Below are positions 1 to 11,515 of a DNA stretch of 64,000 nucleotides, one piece after another (within the stretch, counting starts at the first letter, position 1; each line of letters opens with the position of its first letter). The notes beneath the pieces are model-generated. The model was not told the origin of the DNA, made no database searches, and worked only from the letters and a program-made list of their open reading frames with translations. The position numbers and the translations under genes were made by a program. The DNA comes from Whalleya microplaca (lineage: Eukaryota; Ascomycota; Sordariomycetes; Xylariales; Xylariaceae), in NCBI GenBank assembly GCA_022497155.1, contig MU385753.1, positions 399,668 through 463,667 on the forward strand, read 5' to 3'.

Positions 1-1511
1 TACGGCACAGCGACCTATCAGGAGGTCAATCCTGCCCTACCCGCCATCGTTACATTTCCTTTCCTGTTTGCAGTCATGTTCGGTGACTTTGGTCACGCAG
101 TGATCATGCTGAGCGCCGCCTTGGCTATGATCTACTGGGAGAAGCCACTCAAGAAGGTGTCTTTTGAACTTTTTGCCATGATCTACTATGGTCGTTACAT
201 CGCTCTGGTCATGGCTATATTTTCGCTGTTCACCGGTCTCATGTACAATGATGCCTTCTCCAAATCTATGACGCTGTTTGACAGTGCCTGGGAGTGGGAA
301 GTTCCGGAAGGATGGCAGGAAGGCGAAGCGCTTACGGCTAAGCTCAAGGGCGACTACCGATATCCATTTGGCATAGACTGGGTCTGGCACAGCACTGAGA
401 ACGACCTATTGTTCTCAAACAGTTACAAGATGAAGATGTCTATTATCGTTGGATGGGCACACATGACATACTCGCTTTGTCTCTCATTATTCAACGCGAA
501 ACGCTTCAAGAAACCGATTGATATCTGGGGCAACTTCCTTCCGGGAATGATCTTCTTCCAGTCCATCTTCGGCTACCTTGTCCTCTGCATTATCTACAAA
601 TGGTCCGTAGACTGGTACGCAATCAACCAACAGCCCCCTGGCCTACTGAACATGTTGATCTACATGTTCCTGCAACCGACCACGCTGGATATTCCACTGT
701 ATTCCGGCCAGAAAACTGTGCAAATAATCCTGTTGCTTCTCGCGTTCATCCAGGTCCCCATCCTCCTGTTCCTGAAGCCGTTCTACCTGCGATGGGAGCA
801 CAACCGCGCTCGTGCTAAGGGCTATCGCGGCATAGGCGAGCCGTCGAGAGTCTCAGCGCTGGATGACGACGATGGCGACGGGCACATCGAAGGCAACGGG
901 CGCCCTAGCGCGGACACGGATGACGGCGAGGGTGTCGCTATGATCGCACACGGCGACGACGATGAGGAGCACGAGGAGTTCGAATTCAGCGAAGTCATGA
1001 TCCACCAGGTCATCCACACCATCGGTAAGTTAAGCAGACCCCCGCCCTATGGGCATCGTCTCCAATACAAGCACCACTCACTAATGCGTAATTAGAATTC
1101 TGTCTGAACTGTGTCTCCCACACGGCCTCCTACCTGCGTCTCTGGGCCCTGTCGCTTGCTCACCAGCAGCTCAGTGTTGTGCTCTGGGACATGACGCTCG
1201 GACCGACACTCGCCATGCCGGGCGCTATCGGCGTCGTCATGATCGTCGTTGCGTTTTACCTGTGGTTCTTCCTCACGTGCGCCATCCTGATTTGTATGGA
1301 AGGCTGCAGTGCCATGGTAAGTCTAGGCGCCGTTGAAACCCCTTCACGAGAGAAAGTATCCGCTAACGCCCTTGCGCAGTTACACTCCCTCCGTCTCCAA
1401 TGGGTCGAGGCGCAGTCGAAGTACGCCGAGTTCGCGGGGCACATGTTCACGCCATTTTCTTTTATCACCATGTTAGAGGAGGACGACGGGTTAGCCGAGT
1501 TCCGGGGTTGA
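1..1511 (+). CDS. VPH1: V-type proton ATPase subunit a (vacuolar), 5'-truncated by the window edge
   Basis: This is the membrane subunit a of the V0 sector, which forms the proton half-channels next to the c-ring and acidifies the vacuole. The reading frame is open from base 1. I read exons 1-1024, 1096-1316 and 1380-1511, giving 458 C-terminal residues. The first intron splits a Glu codon (G|AA). The second (1317-1379, 63 bp) is a multiple of three and could be read through, but splicing restores the family sequence AMLHSLRL. Visible family features are [19 protein letters not shown] near the start, several membrane segments, an acidic loop (roughly residues 250-325 of the fragment), and [17 protein letters not shown], which carries the essential buried arginine. 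The N-terminal cytosolic half lies outside the window. The family call is secure; the exact splice sites are inferred from consensus and phase. Confidence 0.96.
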
Positions 1512-2253
1512 CGACCTGATCGTTATGGAGGAAGAAAGGGAGGGAAAGTTGTGTATGAGTAAACTTGTATCGTGCAGTCCGTAGCTATAGATGTGTCTAT
1601 CAATACTATAACGTCAGGATGGATCCTGGTAATCATGATACATTTTGATGTCTATCAGTGGTGTTATGTGGAAGTTGAGGGCGTCTCGGCACTCAAGGTA
1701 ATCTTCATCCAGGAAAGCCACTTTAACTAGCTAGTATTATTTGATACGCTGTCAAAGTTTGAGACATGGTGGAAGCTATCGACTACTGAACGTACCGAAC
1801 GTATGCCTAAATGTTGAAGTGGTTTCTAACGCTCTTACCTGATATAAACACTACCTAGATGATTTGATTTTGCTACATGAGACATGGTAACAAAACTTCT
1901 TTCGCAGCTGTAATACGTTCCGTTGACTCATGGATATCTATCCCGGTTAGGCTACATACCCATCTAGCAGCCGGGGGGAGGGGGATAATAGGCAAAACAT
2001 CACCAGCCCATCGCTGGTCTGGATGATAACAATCGCACCATTCTAAGGGGTAGAACATGTAGCAGCAGGATTGAAGAATAACTCCTATATCTTAGGTATA
2101 TGGAAACAGCGGCTCACCAAAATGATCTTCAGCTCTGCGACACAGGAGCGAGTATCCTGCCGACCTCCAAGTCGACAGGCGCCCATTCCATGCTGGTGTT
2201 GTGTCCTTCGATATATTATATGTATTCGGTCACTGACACCGATATAAGCGGGA
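1512..2253. other. Intergenic, no gene seen
   Basis: This is the 3' flank of VPH1 and the space before the broken hydrolase gene. Short open frames exist on both strands, but none shows a recognisable domain, signal peptide or splice pattern. Confidence 0.5.
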
Positions 2254-3127
2254 CTAGCCTCCCCGCAAGCACAAGAGGGGGAACTCATCTCTATACTGGA
2301 CTGTGACTTTCCTAACTCCACGATCGTTAACTCGCCATTGCACCGTGCTGACGGCATCGCTTGCGCAGGTTGACGTCTCGTCTACCTCGCCGATACACTG
2401 TAGAGTGAGGTGTGCCGTATTAGCGAGCGACTCGGTCATACGGTGGGGCATCACGTCCCCGGCTGTACAATGTACGAGCATAAGCCACAAATGCTCGTAC
2501 TTATTCACAATGGAGACGAGGTGGTCAGCGGCGGGCCATGTATCAGCCAACTGTCTCCGAAACCAGTCACGTACGTATGATGGCATATATCTCAAAGGCG
2601 CAAGCATCGGCACGCCCTCCACCACTCCAACAGCCATGAACGCATCCTCCGTGTATGTAAAGGGGTCACACAAGACCAGCCCCGCGAACGGCGGGGGCCT
2701 TCGTTCACCTGCGTAATGATCGAGCGTGGCGCACGCGACGGCGTCCGGGGTTGTCCCGGACTAGTCGCAATGACAGGTCGTGACCGAGATCCTGGGATAG
2801 CCTCTTTTCGCGTGAGGCTTCGTGCCTCGGGTATACTTGCAGAGAGAATACAAGCCAGGCATAGAGCGGTGGCCCATTGGAGGAAGGGATGATAAAGCGA
2901 AAGACCTGATTGGGCAGAAAGCCAGAGGTCTTGGGGTGGTCGAGTTTCTGCGTCCACCATATAGGCGCCTTGCGGGCGTAGAAAACGTGTCGCTGGACGA
3001 AGGGCGAGCTGTCGAGGAAGAGAGCAATTACCCATCCGCCACAAATGAAGGATGCGAGCTGGAGGATCTGGGAAATCATGACCCTTAAACGTAAATGATG
3101 AAAGTTCCCATGGACGCGATATATCAT
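2254..3127 (-). pseudogene. Alpha/beta-hydrolase pseudogene with an internal deletion
   Basis: Two neighbouring minus-strand frames together read as the two ends of a fungal ABHD12-like membrane alpha/beta hydrolase. The first piece (3127 to about 2750) has an N-terminal hydrophobic stretch, WWTQKLDHPKTSGFL and PPLYAWLVFSLQVYPRHE, then LRLVRDNPG. The second (about 2765 to 2254, another frame) has VACATLDHYAGE, FAGLVLCDPFTYTEDAF, VPMLAPLRY and LADTWPAADHLVSIVNK. In this family about 90-100 residues lie between those blocks, including the HGNAG-type oxyanion region and the GxSxG nucleophile elbow. Here the blocks abut within a few codons and in different frames. The C-terminal catalytic His region is also missing. 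I judge it non-functional. An unusual intron could hide the frame change but could not supply the missing nucleophile. Confidence 0.72.
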
Positions 3128-4149
3128 CGTCGAATATAGGTCTACAGTAGGCCAAAAGATTAGAATAAAAGCAATAGGGAGAGGTTACGATGGAGAGGAA
3201 GATGTATACTGTTCGTCTCAGCTTGAAGAAGCAGAAGACTTACTCACACGGGTTAGGTAGATAGCTGATAGCCAACTAACAGAGCGGAGAATACTTGGAC
3301 CGCGAGTGCTCATTTGCTATAGCTTTAAACAACCTAGGACCTCAATGACATGCTATGTAATACTGAGAACTATTGTTGTGCTTCGTTTCATCCAGCACAT
3401 AATTCTCAAATGTATGCTTATTCGACACTCAGTTGGGAACGTCTGAAGTAGACGGATAAGGAATAGAAGCAAGATAATATAAAGGCTGATGTTGACTCGC
3501 GTACTTTAGTTTATTTAGTTGTGGACTGCACTATTTAGAAGAAAATAACTAACACCAGCGTGTGACTACCGCCCTAGACCAGCCCAGCTCTGCCAAAAGC
3601 TGATATTGACTGAGAGGCGAATGTAAAGGTAGCAATCAGTCTTAATAAGTCACCATTAGATTAAAGGAGAGAATCGCCACTAGTCTTAACCATCGCGCAA
3701 CGACAGACATATCCAGCCAACAAAGCCCCACTCCGCAGGTTTGGTTAAGCCACGCCATCTCAGGCAGAGTATCTATCCTTGGGCTTTTCCGAGACCATTC
3801 CAACAAGTCATGTGGTTGTAAACAGAAACATAATCTACCTTGATAGTGTTCCGAACCCATGAATCCATTAGACTCCATATATCTACGGTCTCTAGCATAT
3901 CTGGATTCGCGAGTTCTGCATCTATGAGCTTGAAAAGCGGAACTTGTAAGTTACACAGAACTTATGAATGTACGTAAGCTAGCTGCAGACTGCTATACAA
4001 ATAACGATTGCGCCGCCGTCGATCATCTCCGCTAGTACAAGATGGAGTACTAGGTGACAAAGGAATAAAATCTGTTGTCCGATAACAATCTCGACATTCG
4101 CACTTCTTCACTTATTTATGCTTTATTGGGCATCAATACCACGATAGAG
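3128..4149. other. Intergenic, no gene seen
   Basis: AT-moderate sequence between the hydrolase pseudogene and the 3' end of the NACHT gene. A 78-codon minus-strand frame at 3642-3878 has no recognisable content. Confidence 0.5.
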
Positions 4150-7040
4150 TTATGTGGGGTAGGAGGGTATGTGTATTGAAATTTTCAATGGAAATTCAGT
4201 TTTGTCACACTTAACCCTGTGACACACGGTATTATGTATTCTTTTCGATTGCGAGATAATGTCCAACAACTCAATTCGAACGATCAGCTCTTGATCGTCG
4301 ATGCTAGTTGTAAAAGGGTCACGCTGCAAAACATGATTCATCCATCGTTCAAAGCTTGGGGAAAGTGGCTGGCAGATGGTATTGTAGTAAGAGGCGTCGG
4401 CCGTCCCGACGTGGTCGCGGACGTTGTAGTGGTGGAAGCACCACGCTTTATATGCGTAATGGCCGAATTTCTCGGTTTTAGGGCTGGGCTGGCCAATCTC
4501 GAAGTCTTTGGTGTCCCAACCAAGACAATACAGATAGGTGACACATATGTTGAGGAGAAGCAGGTGGGATCCTATCAGAGTGAAAGAAGGTTGGGTGATG
4601 TCTTCTCCCGTCTCAGCCCCCATCTCCTGTGAAGAAGACTGACATATAAGTGCCCGAGTTTCATCAGACCAGATCGGCATTGATGGTAAGATGAATCCAT
4701 AATTACGTGTCGTCAAAAGAAACTCCCTCGCAGTTTCGTGTATCAAGTACACCTTGTCGTGAACTATTCTGATGAATTGGCCACAGAGCGATTTGATATA
4801 GTTCTCGCACGGATAGACGATATCGTCTTCAATTTCGTCGAGTGTAAGCTTGGCACGCCTCGAGACATGCTCCGACGTAATAGAAACTGGCGTAATAGCA
4901 AGAGCAATGCTCATTTCCTCCGTAGTAAGGGGATGGTAGGCGGCGAGTACTATGCTGAGCAGCTTCTGGGCTTTGGGGTTTTCTAAGCGCGACGCAAGAA
5001 GTTCGCTATAAACATTGAAGATGTCACGATTTCGCAGCAGTTCATCAAGCTCTCGCCGCGACGCGCCCGCCTCTACCTTCTGTTCCAATAAGTTTAGAAT
5101 CAGAGAGACCCAGAGAAATGTCCGGTCAGCCCTCACGATTAGCTGTGCCTCGACTTCTTCAAGAATTTCTCGGGGAAGCCCTTGGTGGATAAGATCGTTA
5201 ATCTTCGCTTTGACAACCTTCGTAATGTCATCGCTTATCGCGTCTGTCTCATCTTCGCCTCGTAGGCGGATCATGGCGCATTTCACGGGTATGGCTTCTG
5301 GTTCCTCGGTACTTCGCCCCGAGAGCGATTGCAATGCGTTCTTGATTTGGTTCTCGGGACGGCTTGTCACGAAAAGTTTGACCATCGAGTTGCTCCTCTG
5401 GTAGACCGAAGAACCTTTGACCAACTCAGCTTCCTTCTCGTGGCAGTTCTGCTGCCCTTCTTGTTGTCTGAAATGTTTTGAAATTAGACTCAGGAGATGA
5501 CCGCGAGACCCAGAGTCACACTCGTCGATACCATCGAGGAAACAGATTGTGCTATTAGCATCTCTGTGTTCTGTAAACACAAGAAAGGCCTTCCAAAGTG
5601 TTTCCAGTTTCTCAAGGTTGCCACCCTGAAGGGTCTCAAGTCCCGTCGAGATCAGATCTCTTTGCTGGCTATATAGCTGATGCAAAAGAGCCTTCATTCC
5701 AGCAACGGCGCTTGATTGCTCTATATTGTCAGACTTGAAGAAGAAATAGCATACGTTCGTTTTTGACGTCTCAGAAGATCTTGACATATTGTCTATGAGG
5801 AATGAGGCTAGAACTGATTTACCACACCCGGGGTCGGCTGAAAACCACAGGAGGGATGGCCCAGGTGACTGCAGCCACGTCTTATACCTGTCGTGGGCGA
5901 AAATCCATGTGCATGTCCCTTTCACTCGCGCGGGATTTCGATTTTTATGTGCATTATAATTTGAGGCGCCTAGCAACTTCATGATATGCTTTGTATGTGC
6001 ATCATCATTCGATTTTTGGAATGATTCCATGGCATTGAACGGATTATTCTCCTTTGTTGACCTTGAGTGCTTTACCAGCTCCTCTAGCCGAGCTTTAATG
6101 GGCCCGAATTGATTTGCGTCGATATCAGAAAATCGACACATAGTTCGGTGGTCGCGTTCTAATGATATGACAGTTTCTGTTGAAATACCAAGAGTGGCGG
6201 AGTTCTTCTCGACTACCTGACGGCTTGCGTTAATGGGAGACATCTTCCATAGGGAAATCAAAAGGGTTCGCTCACGACGCAGTTCAAGAAATCCATCTTC
6301 AATGTCTCATAACACGAGATGATCCTAAGGTTACTACTTTGGTTACGAAAAGATGCTGATATATAGTCGAGGATCCTTGACTGCGGTTCCAAGTCTTCGG
6401 CTAGTTGTAAATTGGTGGTCGTACCAAACGACGCCGACTTGAGGATCTTCGCGATAATGCTTGCCCATGAGGCCAATTGAGAGCCTCTATGAGGTGTGCC
6501 AAAGAACATAACCCCCCCAAATTTGTTCTTGAGGCCAATATAACTTTTACTTTCTTGGGCTCTGATGAAAGCCTGTAAACAATTTAGATGTTGAGTGGCT
6601 ATAATTCAAGGGACTTCCCTAACCTGTTTGAAGACTAGGCCACCGAGCGAATGGCAGATGAATATAATTGGACGTTCTGATTCCACGGGGTTTTTTCTTT
6701 GAGCGCTGAGGCCCTCAAGAAGCTGGTCGCCGAAGTCTGATATATCTGAGGTTGATTTGCTGAATTGGAGTATGGAATTGTACCAGAAAGACATGATACG
6801 TGCCTTGGGCACGATTTCGGGTATTATATCGGCAAGCCAGTTGACATCGGTATCCTCGTCAGTCCAGGTACTCCGATAATGGCCATTCAGTCCATGAATA
6901 GCAACAATATCTACACAGTCGACGGCTTGGGCATCTTTTGGCACAATCGTATGTAGGCCATAGTCAGGCTTACTAGGGCCCTTTGCGGACACAGTGCCCT
7001 TCCCGTGGAAACGCTTTAATGCCTTGGAAAAGAAATCCAT
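4150..7040 (-). CDS. NOD-like receptor: SesB-type lipase domain plus NACHT NTPase
   Basis: This is a STAND-type receptor of the kind used in fungal non-self recognition. I read exons 7040-6624, 6572-6276 and 6216-4150, with 51- and 59-bp introns in phase 0, giving 926 residues. The start is the first ATG of the frame; upstream the frame is open but has no ATG. Residues about 35-235 are an alpha/beta-hydrolase (SesB/DUF676-like) domain with VAIHGLNGHYRSTW, the elbow CHSLGG (Ser about 131) and MFFGTPHRGS. The NACHT domain follows, with P-loop DPGCGKSVL near residue 367 and Walker B ICFLDGIDEC near 457, then the helical region and REFLLT about 660. After that come roughly 200 residues without recognisable WD, ankyrin or TPR repeats. 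The usual repeat sensor therefore seems absent, either truncated or of a repeat-less subtype. In such receptors the N-terminal domain is the effector; its substrate is unknown. Confidence 0.88.
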
Positions 7041-7984
7041 GTAAACTGATAGACAGCCCGGGTATTTCAACCTGCGAGTTTGACCGCATTGTAATCCAGC
7101 TCAAATTGGGCAGCCATGATTGACGGCTTATAAGCTTAGAGGCGGGTGCGGGGGTTTACCTGCACGTGATACTTATAACAGGCTGGGCAGTGCATGCGTG
7201 TTGGAAGAAGATGGATTGGAGGCGGAAAAGAGGTTGTTGTACTGAAGGTGGAGGACGGCTATGCTAATCTAATCCACGAGTACGCGACTCTCCTACGGCA
7301 CAGGAGCGACTGCCTGGATGAATGAGCATCTTTGGAAGGAAGTAATGATCAGGGTATGAATTATACTTGGAATTCACGACGTATCTTGAAGACTATACAT
7401 ATAGTGTCTACATAGTAGAGGTATCTCTAGGACCCCTATCTTTAGACTTAGATTCGGGATTAGATGAGCTACTAATAATAAAGCGAAAGTTACTACACGT
7501 AGAGCTGTTGGGAATCAAACCTACATACGAATTGCGACCATTCTACATACGTATATGTACCGTCGACTATCAGAATAACATTGCAATGACCCCGGTATAC
7601 GCTGTGTTTTCTGATATTTCAGATGTTGGGCGCATCCCACGAATGGAACATATCAATATCCCGTACCCATCTTCTGTTGCTGCTGCATTCTCAAGGTAAT
7701 CTAGGTATAGTCTTTCGGCACGGTTCCAAACTACACACATTGGGTAGTAATAGTACTGATCAAATAGTTCTATTGGCTTAGAGTTGTTCATGGGGATAAT
7801 GGCAAAGCAATGAAGTAAGCTTAAGTTGCTAGCGATGATGTTTGGCACTATGGAATTGGCAGAGACAACGCTGTTGCGATTCACAAACAGTGGCAGGTAT
7901 TGTCACGGGACAGCTGATAGCTGACTAAGCACCCCATATATCTGATAGCATCAGATACACACACCACAGCTAGGTTACTAGGTT
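7041..7984. other. Intergenic upstream of the SesB-NACHT gene
   Basis: This presumably contains the promoter of the receptor gene. Frames of about 105-110 codons on either strand (7367-7699 plus, 7570-7884 minus) overlap each other and have no recognisable domain. Confidence 0.45.
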
Positions 7985-8062
7985 GCTGGGCACACAGCAA
8001 CTGGGCTAAATGGTCTGTGCGCTCCGCGCACAGCCATTTACCCAGTTGCGCATGTGGCCAGC
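7985..8062. repeat. Near-perfect 38-bp inverted repeat (hairpin)
   Basis: The arm beginning GCTGGGCACACAGC is followed, across a 2-3 base centre at about 8023, by its complement ending GGCCAGC. Arms match over about 34 of 38 positions, with small offsets at CACA/CACAT and TGGT/TGG. No coding sequence surrounds it. A folded non-coding RNA, a small MITE-like palindrome or a replication-generated hairpin are all possible. Confidence 0.75.
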
Positions 8063-10335
8063 AGTAATTATTCAATACACAACTCATGCCTTTCTACCAC
8101 ACCTCATCAATCCATCAACTACAATAGCACACAGATATACACAGCATATAGCTTCAATAGGAACCCCCCTAGCGCAGCCAGATGCCCCGTATATCGTGCT
8201 AGCAGTTGAGACGTGATAGGTATCCTTTGACGGGTAAGGTAGCACAACAGGTAGGATGACCGGTAATAACCGACATCACGACAGATCCGGAAATGCAAGC
8301 TTCTTCTTCACTTCGCATGACAAGCACACGATAGCAATGAAAAAGAGATGTAAAAGCCTGTCAGACGTCCACCATCACCCACCCCGGCCGCGCGCCCGAA
8401 GGCAAGACCGCAGACTGATCGGGGTCGAGATCTTCACCACTCTCTATACAGCACCTCTTGCGAGGGTACCGCCACCCTTGCGGGCAGATCGAGAGTAAGG
8501 ATCAAAGGAGCGCGAGGCCCCAGTGCCCCCGGATAGAAATTTCACTCTAGGGCGACGGGGATATCATTCATCAACCAGGGTGGGCTCTGAAGCTCCTTTA
8601 GGGAACACAGAGTGGGACGAATACTATAGAAATGATTCTCTGAAGTCTGTATCGCGGCGCGGTTAGCAATTGTTGGGAGCGCTTCCAGTATGGGGGAGGG
8701 GGGAGACTGACATTGTCGACATGAAGAAGAAAGGAAAAGAAAATTGAAATGGAGGGAGGAGGGCCGGTATTTATAGGTAAGTTGCTGCGGGCGGTGAGCC
8801 ATTCTGCCGCGTGCCAAATCAGCCAGGGACCCATTGTGCAGAAATTTTCTTTGGTGGGGCACGAGTGATTGCTCTTGGCGTTAAGCGGGTACATACCCAC
8901 TAGAACAGATCAGTTCCAATAGCAATGCAATCATACCTACGGATTACTATTGGCCTGATTTTGAGCCATAGTAGAATCAAGCGAACAATGAACGCGGTAT
9001 CCATTAATACTCTACAATACATATTAATATATAATATGTTATGTCTATCTGATTCACTGCCGTAAAGCAGCACTTTAAGCCACAGCTCTATGGCACCCGG
9101 GACTAACAGAAGGCACCTGATCCCCCACTCGTTTGTGTACAATGTATTGTAACAATACAGATGTATTAGACCCAGTACTGCTAGCTAGGGCAAATATTGG
9201 TAACAATAGGACATGTCAACAATAGATGTAGACTGGACTATGCGCTTTCTGATGGGCCACTATCCTTGATATTCATAGACGTGCTTCTTTACACGTACGG
9301 CAGTTAATCAGATAGTACTCGGTACTTGCTGCTTGGGTTTATATTCACTCCTAGCCAATCAGCCAATATGTACGTTTTCACCAAAATTGGTTAGCTTCTT
9401 CAATTAACCAATCGAATTTCTGATTTTATTGGTGCGGCTCAACGATGCCAAGCATATCAAAATCTGCTGTGACACCACAGAACACCAGCCCAGCCACCCG
9501 ACCCAACGCCCATGTAAGGTACACGTACAGTATGTGAATCCTGAAACTCCAATACTTCATTAGTGCCAGATACAATAACATGTTGGTGCCCTGGTGCCTT
9601 GCCATAACACCGTGCCGTCGCGCGTGCGTGTGGAGAGAATTACATACGGTGCGACTGCACCTGTACAGAGTGGGTGGCCCCAAAGCATGGGAACACATCG
9701 CCGAGCAGTATTGGTAGTCCGCGCAGCCATATCCACTCGAAGGGTGCGGGACTAGCATCTGTTGAATCTGATTATCCGTACTGTCGAGTCTGGCTGTGTA
9801 AGGATATTATGCTGTAGCTGAGATATGGCCAGTGTCTGTGTTGTGTGTTGCGTCTGTGTCTGTATCTCGAGGAATGCAATTCGTGTTAAACCAATGGGTG
9901 GGACATATACATAGCTGAGTGACTTACGGACTGTATGCTAGATGACATCGTTACAACTGTACCGCGAATGTCCACGCCTCAATCTGCCCAGCGATGAATA
10001 GCTATGTATTCCCTGCCTGCGTCTTGCCGTCCTTTCGCCGTGTCTGTAAACAACCTCATATCTGTCTGAGAAGCCGTGAATTCTGCCAATTGATCATTCC
10101 ATCTTCGTGTTTGAAAGCATATGCTGTCTCTATTACAGTCCACCCACAACCGAAGCCTAGCTGTCGCGGGGTAACCTAGTCATCTGTGCTTGAACGAATC
10201 GTATGTCCTGCGATTCCAGTTCGCTGTTGCCGACGAAGCACATATATTAGATTCGTCACCCATGTCAATATGGGACAAAGCAATGAGGAGTACAGTGACT
10301 TGATTAGGTGAAGTTATAGAAAGGTGGCAGAGCCC

Positions 10336-10337
<2 letters not shown>
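8063..10337. other. Intergenic, no gene seen
   Basis: Overlapping short frames on both strands (for example 8542-8862 and 8900-9142 minus) show no domain, signal peptide with plausible mature part, or splice continuation that I recognise. Confidence 0.45.

Positions 10338-10376
<39 letters not shown>
10338..10376. repeat. (TA)19 microsatellite
   Basis: An uninterrupted run of alternating T and A over about 38 bases, in non-coding sequence. Confidence 0.97.
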
Positions 10377-10379
<3 letters not shown>

Positions 10380-10874
10380 GACAGGCGGCACCCATACGTA
10401 GTCCCGGACCTCAGCCCTATAGGGCGTATCTTTACAGTTGTACAATACGGCATAAGCACGATCTAGAGCTTCCACGCGAAGTATTCACATAGGAACGTCA
10501 TCGGTGGTGCTATGAATAACTGCCATTTCCTATCTATCCTCTAGCCTTCATTCGTTTCCGTCGCATTTTCGATCTATTCTTCGCACAGTACCTCGTCGGT
10601 AACGACACTGCAAGATTCGGAGGACAGCGTGACTTCACAGGTTGTATTTTGGTGGTCTGCGACCGCACAAGGGGTATTGCTGGGAAATTCCATCGTGTGC
10701 TGACAGCCACCAGCAGTCACCAAGTTGGTGGTGTAATGTTCGGATGTTCCATGCCAGATGAAGCTGGTAGACATTCACGTGCAGGCATACCCGCGTAGAA
10801 AGGCCTTGTGCATGCCTGGCAGAGTGGACCAGACCAACCCTCTGTAATGGGTACATAGGTTCTCGGGATAACCA

Positions 10875-11515
10875 TCACTCCGAGCACCGACTAATCTGGC
10901 GATGAATCCCCATTGTGTGGGTTGCACGTTGCTGAAGGAGATCGATATGTGATGCGTTCATCCTGCTTCCCCGCAAGCTTAATGGGTTATTGAGTTGTGG
11001 GGTAAGGCGAAGGCGAAGGATGTAGTTCACCCTGGGCGCGTCCTCGCCCAGGAGCCGGTGGCTTCGTGTCTCGGCAAAGAGGGCCACGAATACCGGCTCA
11101 TGGTCATCCAATGCCCGCTGGCTGGCGTGTATGAGCGGTCCTAAGGCACTTCTCACATCGCCAGGGACTTTGCCAACGGTGTGAGCTTGTCGCGTATGGG
11201 TCGAGAGCCGACACGCCGGAGCTAACTTGTCCCACTCCTCGCTCGCCACGATACGAGAGTGGAAGAACACCCCCTCGCATCGCAGCGCGTGCTTTGTCGG
11301 ACGTTGTGGGTCCCAACAGACTGGGCCGGTTTACTGAGGACACCATCTTTGAAAGATGAGAGAGTCGACGGCTCCCAGAGACGGCCGGCCATGTTGGACT
11401 CAGGGCTCACGGAGACCCTCCTGGGACAGTGAGTCGTGAAAGGGTTCATATCTACCGATATGTTGTCAGTGTATATGTCGGACCACCCTTTCTCATCTAC
11501 ATAGATAGCAGCCAT
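10875..11515 (-). pseudogene. Frameshifted ORF of unrecognised family
   Basis: Two minus-strand frames read as one protein broken by a one-base shift. The first, from ATG 11515, contains NPFTTHCPRRVSV, GRLWEPSTLSSFKDGV and KPAQSVGT. At a run of five G (about 11270-11274) the sensible reading moves to the other frame and continues VFFHSRIVASEEWDKLAPAC, HTRQAHTVGKVPGDVRSALG, PVFVALFAETRSHRLLG and VNYILRLRLTPQL to a stop at 10875. The amino-acid texture on both sides looks coding, and the two parts do not overlap in content. I do not recognise the family with confidence. A base-calling error in the G run would make it an intact gene. No frame beyond either end clearly extends it. Confidence 0.4.
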
